The position numbers and the translations under genes are program-made. Positions 21,329-23,051 of a DNA stretch of 23,051 nucleotides are shown here, one piece after another; position 1 is the first letter of the stretch; the number at the start of each line of letters is the position of its first letter. Location of the stretch: the IMG/VR virus record IMGVR_UViG_3300035670_001291, positions 1 to 23,051 of that record. One strand, given 5' to 3'. Origin of the DNA: a virus. The notes beneath the pieces are model-generated. The model saw nothing but the letters and a program-made list of their open reading frames with translations. It was not told where the DNA came from and did not search any database.

Positions 21329-22188
21329 TGCACTACTCCGTTCTCAATAAAGAGATTATCCACAACGCCATTCTCTTGAATGATTGCAAAACCGTGATTG
21401 CTATTTGAGTGTGGCATATAGTTTTGTTTCAGCTTGCACAAACAGCCCGTTGTATATGCCTTGTAAAACTTACCGTCCAAGCTCTTGATAGATGCAAAAG
21501 AAGTTCTATGTACATGTCCCATCACGACATTCGCCGCCGCTTTGAGAATCAAAGCGCGGGCGGGGTTTACGCCGCCGCTTACTTTCATCTCGTGACCATG
21601 GACTATGTATGTATTTTCTATGCGCATAAACTGTGTCGACTCAACATACCTAATATCAAACTCATCAAGCTTGAGTAAATGGCGGTAATGAATCAGCTCC
21701 GCAACTGCATCGGCTTTTGCCATCAAATAGCGTTGCAATCTATCCTCGTGATTGCCTAATTTAAAGTATATCTTTTGCTCTTTGAACTCTGAACGCAAGC
21801 CCTCTAAAAACTGCTTGGTAAGTTCGAGCTCGTTTAGGAACTTCGGCGTATCGGCTGTCTTCGGATGTCCTGAGATTTGAGCCGCATCTAGTATATCGCC
21901 GTTTAGAATGATATTCTCGACTCGGTCTTGCTTCGCATATTGTATCGCTGCAATCAAAGCCGCTTTGTCATGGATACCTAAATGAATATCCGAAAATACA
22001 GCGGTCTTACCTTCGATGCGAAGCGTCGGTAAAACCTCTTCGCGTCCATCTTCCATCGTGTTAAGCCACTCTGGCACTATTGTAGGCTCGCTTACCTGTA
22101 TTGCATCAGGATCAAAGCGCTTGCCTTGTCTATACTTCAGTATAGCAGCGTATTCTTGCTCATTCAAACGCGGTCTGTATTCACTCAC
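21325..22188 (-). CDS. calcineurin-like metallophosphoesterase (287 aa)
   Basis: Clear signature of the superfamily in order: VFSDIHLG (Asp67, His69), LNGDILD (Asp98), KLGNHED (Asn146, His147), IVHGHE (His197, His199) and VMGHVHRTS (His225, His227). These are the five metal-ligand blocks for a two-metal phosphoesterase. The N-terminal 50 residues form a helical extension with no extra domain. The start is a GTG at 22188 that overlaps the previous stop by 8 bases. It is cytoplasmic and lacks a signal peptide. The substrate is unknown. Phage relatives occur next to terminase or DNA-processing genes, which agrees with its place here. Confidence 0.88.
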   Translation of the reverse strand: MSEYRPRLNEQEYAAILKYRQGKRFDPDAIQVSEPTIVPEWLNTMEDGREEVLPTLRIEGKTAVFSDIHLGIHDKAALIAAIQYAKQDRVENIILNGDILDAAQISGHPKTADTPKFLNELELTKQFLEGLRSEFKEQKIYFKLGNHEDRLQRYLMAKADAVAELIHYRHLLKLDEFDIRYVESTQFMRIENTYIVHGHEMKVSGGVNPARALILKAAANVVMGHVHRTSFASIKSLDGKFYKAYTTGCLCKLKQNYMPHSNSNHGFAIIQENGVVDNLFIENGVVQ

Positions 22189-22396
22189 TCGATATACTAC
22201 CTAATATGATACTCGCTGCATCTTCTTCAGTGCCATCAATACCAGTCTCGGTATTCCATAAATTGCCGTTCTCGTCTCGGAATTTCCATAGCAGAACGGG
22301 GAAAGGCTCGCCGTATTCCGTTGGGTTGCCATCTGCATCCCATGCTATTGCAGGGGTGCTCATGGCTTGACTAACTTTGTATAATTCTATTGTCAT
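22181..22396 (-). CDS. hypothetical 71-aa protein after the tail-fibre gene
   Basis: Start taken at the ATG at 22396, where TAATG couples it to the fibre gene. An upstream in-frame ATG at 22423 lies within that gene and has no RBS. The sequence MTIELYKVSQAMSTPAIAWD, then PFPVLLWKFRDENGNLWNTE, is beta-like with many tryptophans and acidic residues. It ends IILGSISSE, where its stop overlaps the phosphoesterase GTG by 8 bases. I do not recognise it. It may be a tail-fibre partner or chaperone by position, which is speculative. Confidence 0.6.
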   Translation of the reverse strand: MTIELYKVSQAMSTPAIAWDADGNPTEYGEPFPVLLWKFRDENGNLWNTETGIDGTEEDAASIILGSISSE

Positions 22397-23051
22397 TATA
22401 CTGTCTCGTAAACAACTAAACAACTACCTTTATGCACTTTTACACCAGTCGTGGAGCTTGTATTTTGAGCCCATTTGAATTTAAGTGTATAATTACTTGT
22501 GCATTTTATGGCTATCTGGAACTGCGCACTACGCGGAACATCTGCATTTGTTGTAGTTGTTTGCACAGGACCAGTAGTGCTCCCATCCGCTAAAACAGTT
22601 GCTATATATCCCATTGAATTACCATCAATTGCGAATTTTAAGCCAGGACTTGCAGACGTATTAACACGTCCAAAAAGCAACTGCAATTCAAAAAAATAAT
22701 TACGCCCGCTTGTCATTGCATATTCAAGCTCATTATCATCTTGCAATGTCGTGGAGCTTGTAACTGTCTCGTCTGCAGTTTTGTAGACTATCGCCTTTGG
22801 TGCAATTGCACTCAAAGTCGTGCCACTCAAACTCAACCCACTACCAATCGTTATTTCCTCTGCATCACCAGCGCCAGCGGTTGCGCGCCCTAATAAGCGA
22901 TTCGTTGCACTAACATCTTGCAACTTTGCATAAGTTACTACGCCATTGTCAATAGTCCAAGTGCCCCCTGAACTTGACACGGTAATGTCCCCTTTATCGC
23001 CATCGGAAACACCACCCGCCGTAGTCCAAGACAAATTACCACTACCATCAG
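22396..23051 (-). CDS. tail fibre-like protein, partial (C-terminal end)
   Basis: The frame is open to the right edge. The bases before the reported TTG at 23034 encode DGSGNLSWTTAGGV without interruption, so the gene begins outside the window and only its C-terminal 217 or so residues are seen. Visible motifs are typical of phage fibre or virion surface proteins: DGDKGDITVSSSGGTW, then DNGVVTYAKLQDVSATNRLL and the GSGLSLSGTTLSA repeat-like element, at about the first 80 residues. The last 120 residues look like a beta-sandwich (FFELQLLFGRVN, AQFQIAIKC, GSCLVVYETV) that could be the receptor-binding head. It is coupled to the next gene by TAATG. Confidence 0.8.
   Translation of the reverse strand, partial: DGSGNLSWTTAGGVSDGDKGDITVSSSGGTWTIDNGVVTYAKLQDVSATNRLLGRATAGAGDAEEITIGSGLSLSGTTLSAIAPKAIVYKTADETVTSSTTLQDDNELEYAMTSGRNYFFELQLLFGRVNTSASPGLKFAIDGNSMGYIATVLADGSTTGPVQTTTTNADVPRSAQFQIAIKCTSNYTLKFKWAQNTSSTTGVKVHKGSCLVVYETV

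Noticed and set aside
22448-22762. A 15-base direct repeat (GTCGTGGAGCTTGTA) at 22448-22462 and 22748-22762
   Set aside because: Both copies encode the common fibre string TSSTT in the same gene. It is short and explained by repeated codons in a low-complexity protein.
22396-23034. A 212-aa tail-fibre gene starting from TTG at 23034
   Set aside because: The frame is open upstream to the window edge and encodes DGSGN directly before the TTG, so the gene is a right-edge partial and the TTG is very unlikely to be its start.
1-23051. tRNA genes and CRISPR arrays
   Set aside because: No cloverleaf-like sequence with the usual arms and no series of regularly spaced repeats was seen. The only repeats are the coding junctions at 114-867.

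Overview
The window is a contiguous piece of a tailed double-stranded DNA phage genome or prophage. Every gene I can support lies on the minus strand, so transcription runs from right (23051) to left (1). The long tape measure protein, a tail-terminator-like gene, an HK97-type capsid and the absence of sheath or contractile-tail genes point to a long-tailed siphovirus. The host is probably in or near the Bacteroidota. The main clue is an array of small proteins starting MSKQTAVEWL and ending ETYGGDHE, a style I associate with Bacteroidota phages. Weaker support comes from a promoter that partly fits the TTG-N20-TAnnTTTG pattern. Many genes also carry good Shine-Dalgarno sequences (AGGAG, AAGGAG), which is less typical of that phylum, so the host call is an inference.

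Layout in transcription order. (1) 23051-20852: the 3' end of a tail-fibre-like gene that runs off the right edge, a 71-aa unknown, a calcineurin-like metallophosphoesterase and a two-membrane-segment protein. (2) 20865-13336, packaging and head: small terminase candidate, large terminase, a portal fused to a MuF-type minor head domain, a prohead protease with a C-terminal half that looks like a nested scaffold, the HK97-fold major capsid protein, a 55-aa protein, a head-tail connector, a gp10/gpG-like completion protein and a tail-terminator candidate. (3) 13339-3589, tail: an unexpected GT2 glycosyltransferase, the major tail protein followed by a strong hairpin, two overlapping tail assembly chaperone ORFs with a probable +1 slippery site, the 1332-aa tape measure, two tail-tip proteins and a set of small or beta-rich accessory or adhesin candidates. 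(4) 3589-3250: a small ribbon-helix-helix-like protein and two strong hairpins closing the late operon. (5) 3205-1: a separate module of small genes from a good promoter at 2949-2979. It holds three micro-ORFs, a HTH protein, a coiled-coil protein, a Sak4-like RecA-fold ATPase, and five tandem paralogous genes joined by identical 8-base overlaps.

Most genes are translationally coupled through ATGA, TAATG or 8-base overlaps, so the late block probably acts as one or a few polycistrons. The points most worth a second look are the glycosyltransferase embedded in the tail operon, the portal-MuF fusion, the lambda Nu3-like internal start in the protease gene, the +1 frameshift candidate, and the MSKQT cassette array in which one sequence serves as C-terminus, ribosome binding site and start of the next gene. 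I saw no endolysin, integrase, polymerase, tRNA or CRISPR array in this window.
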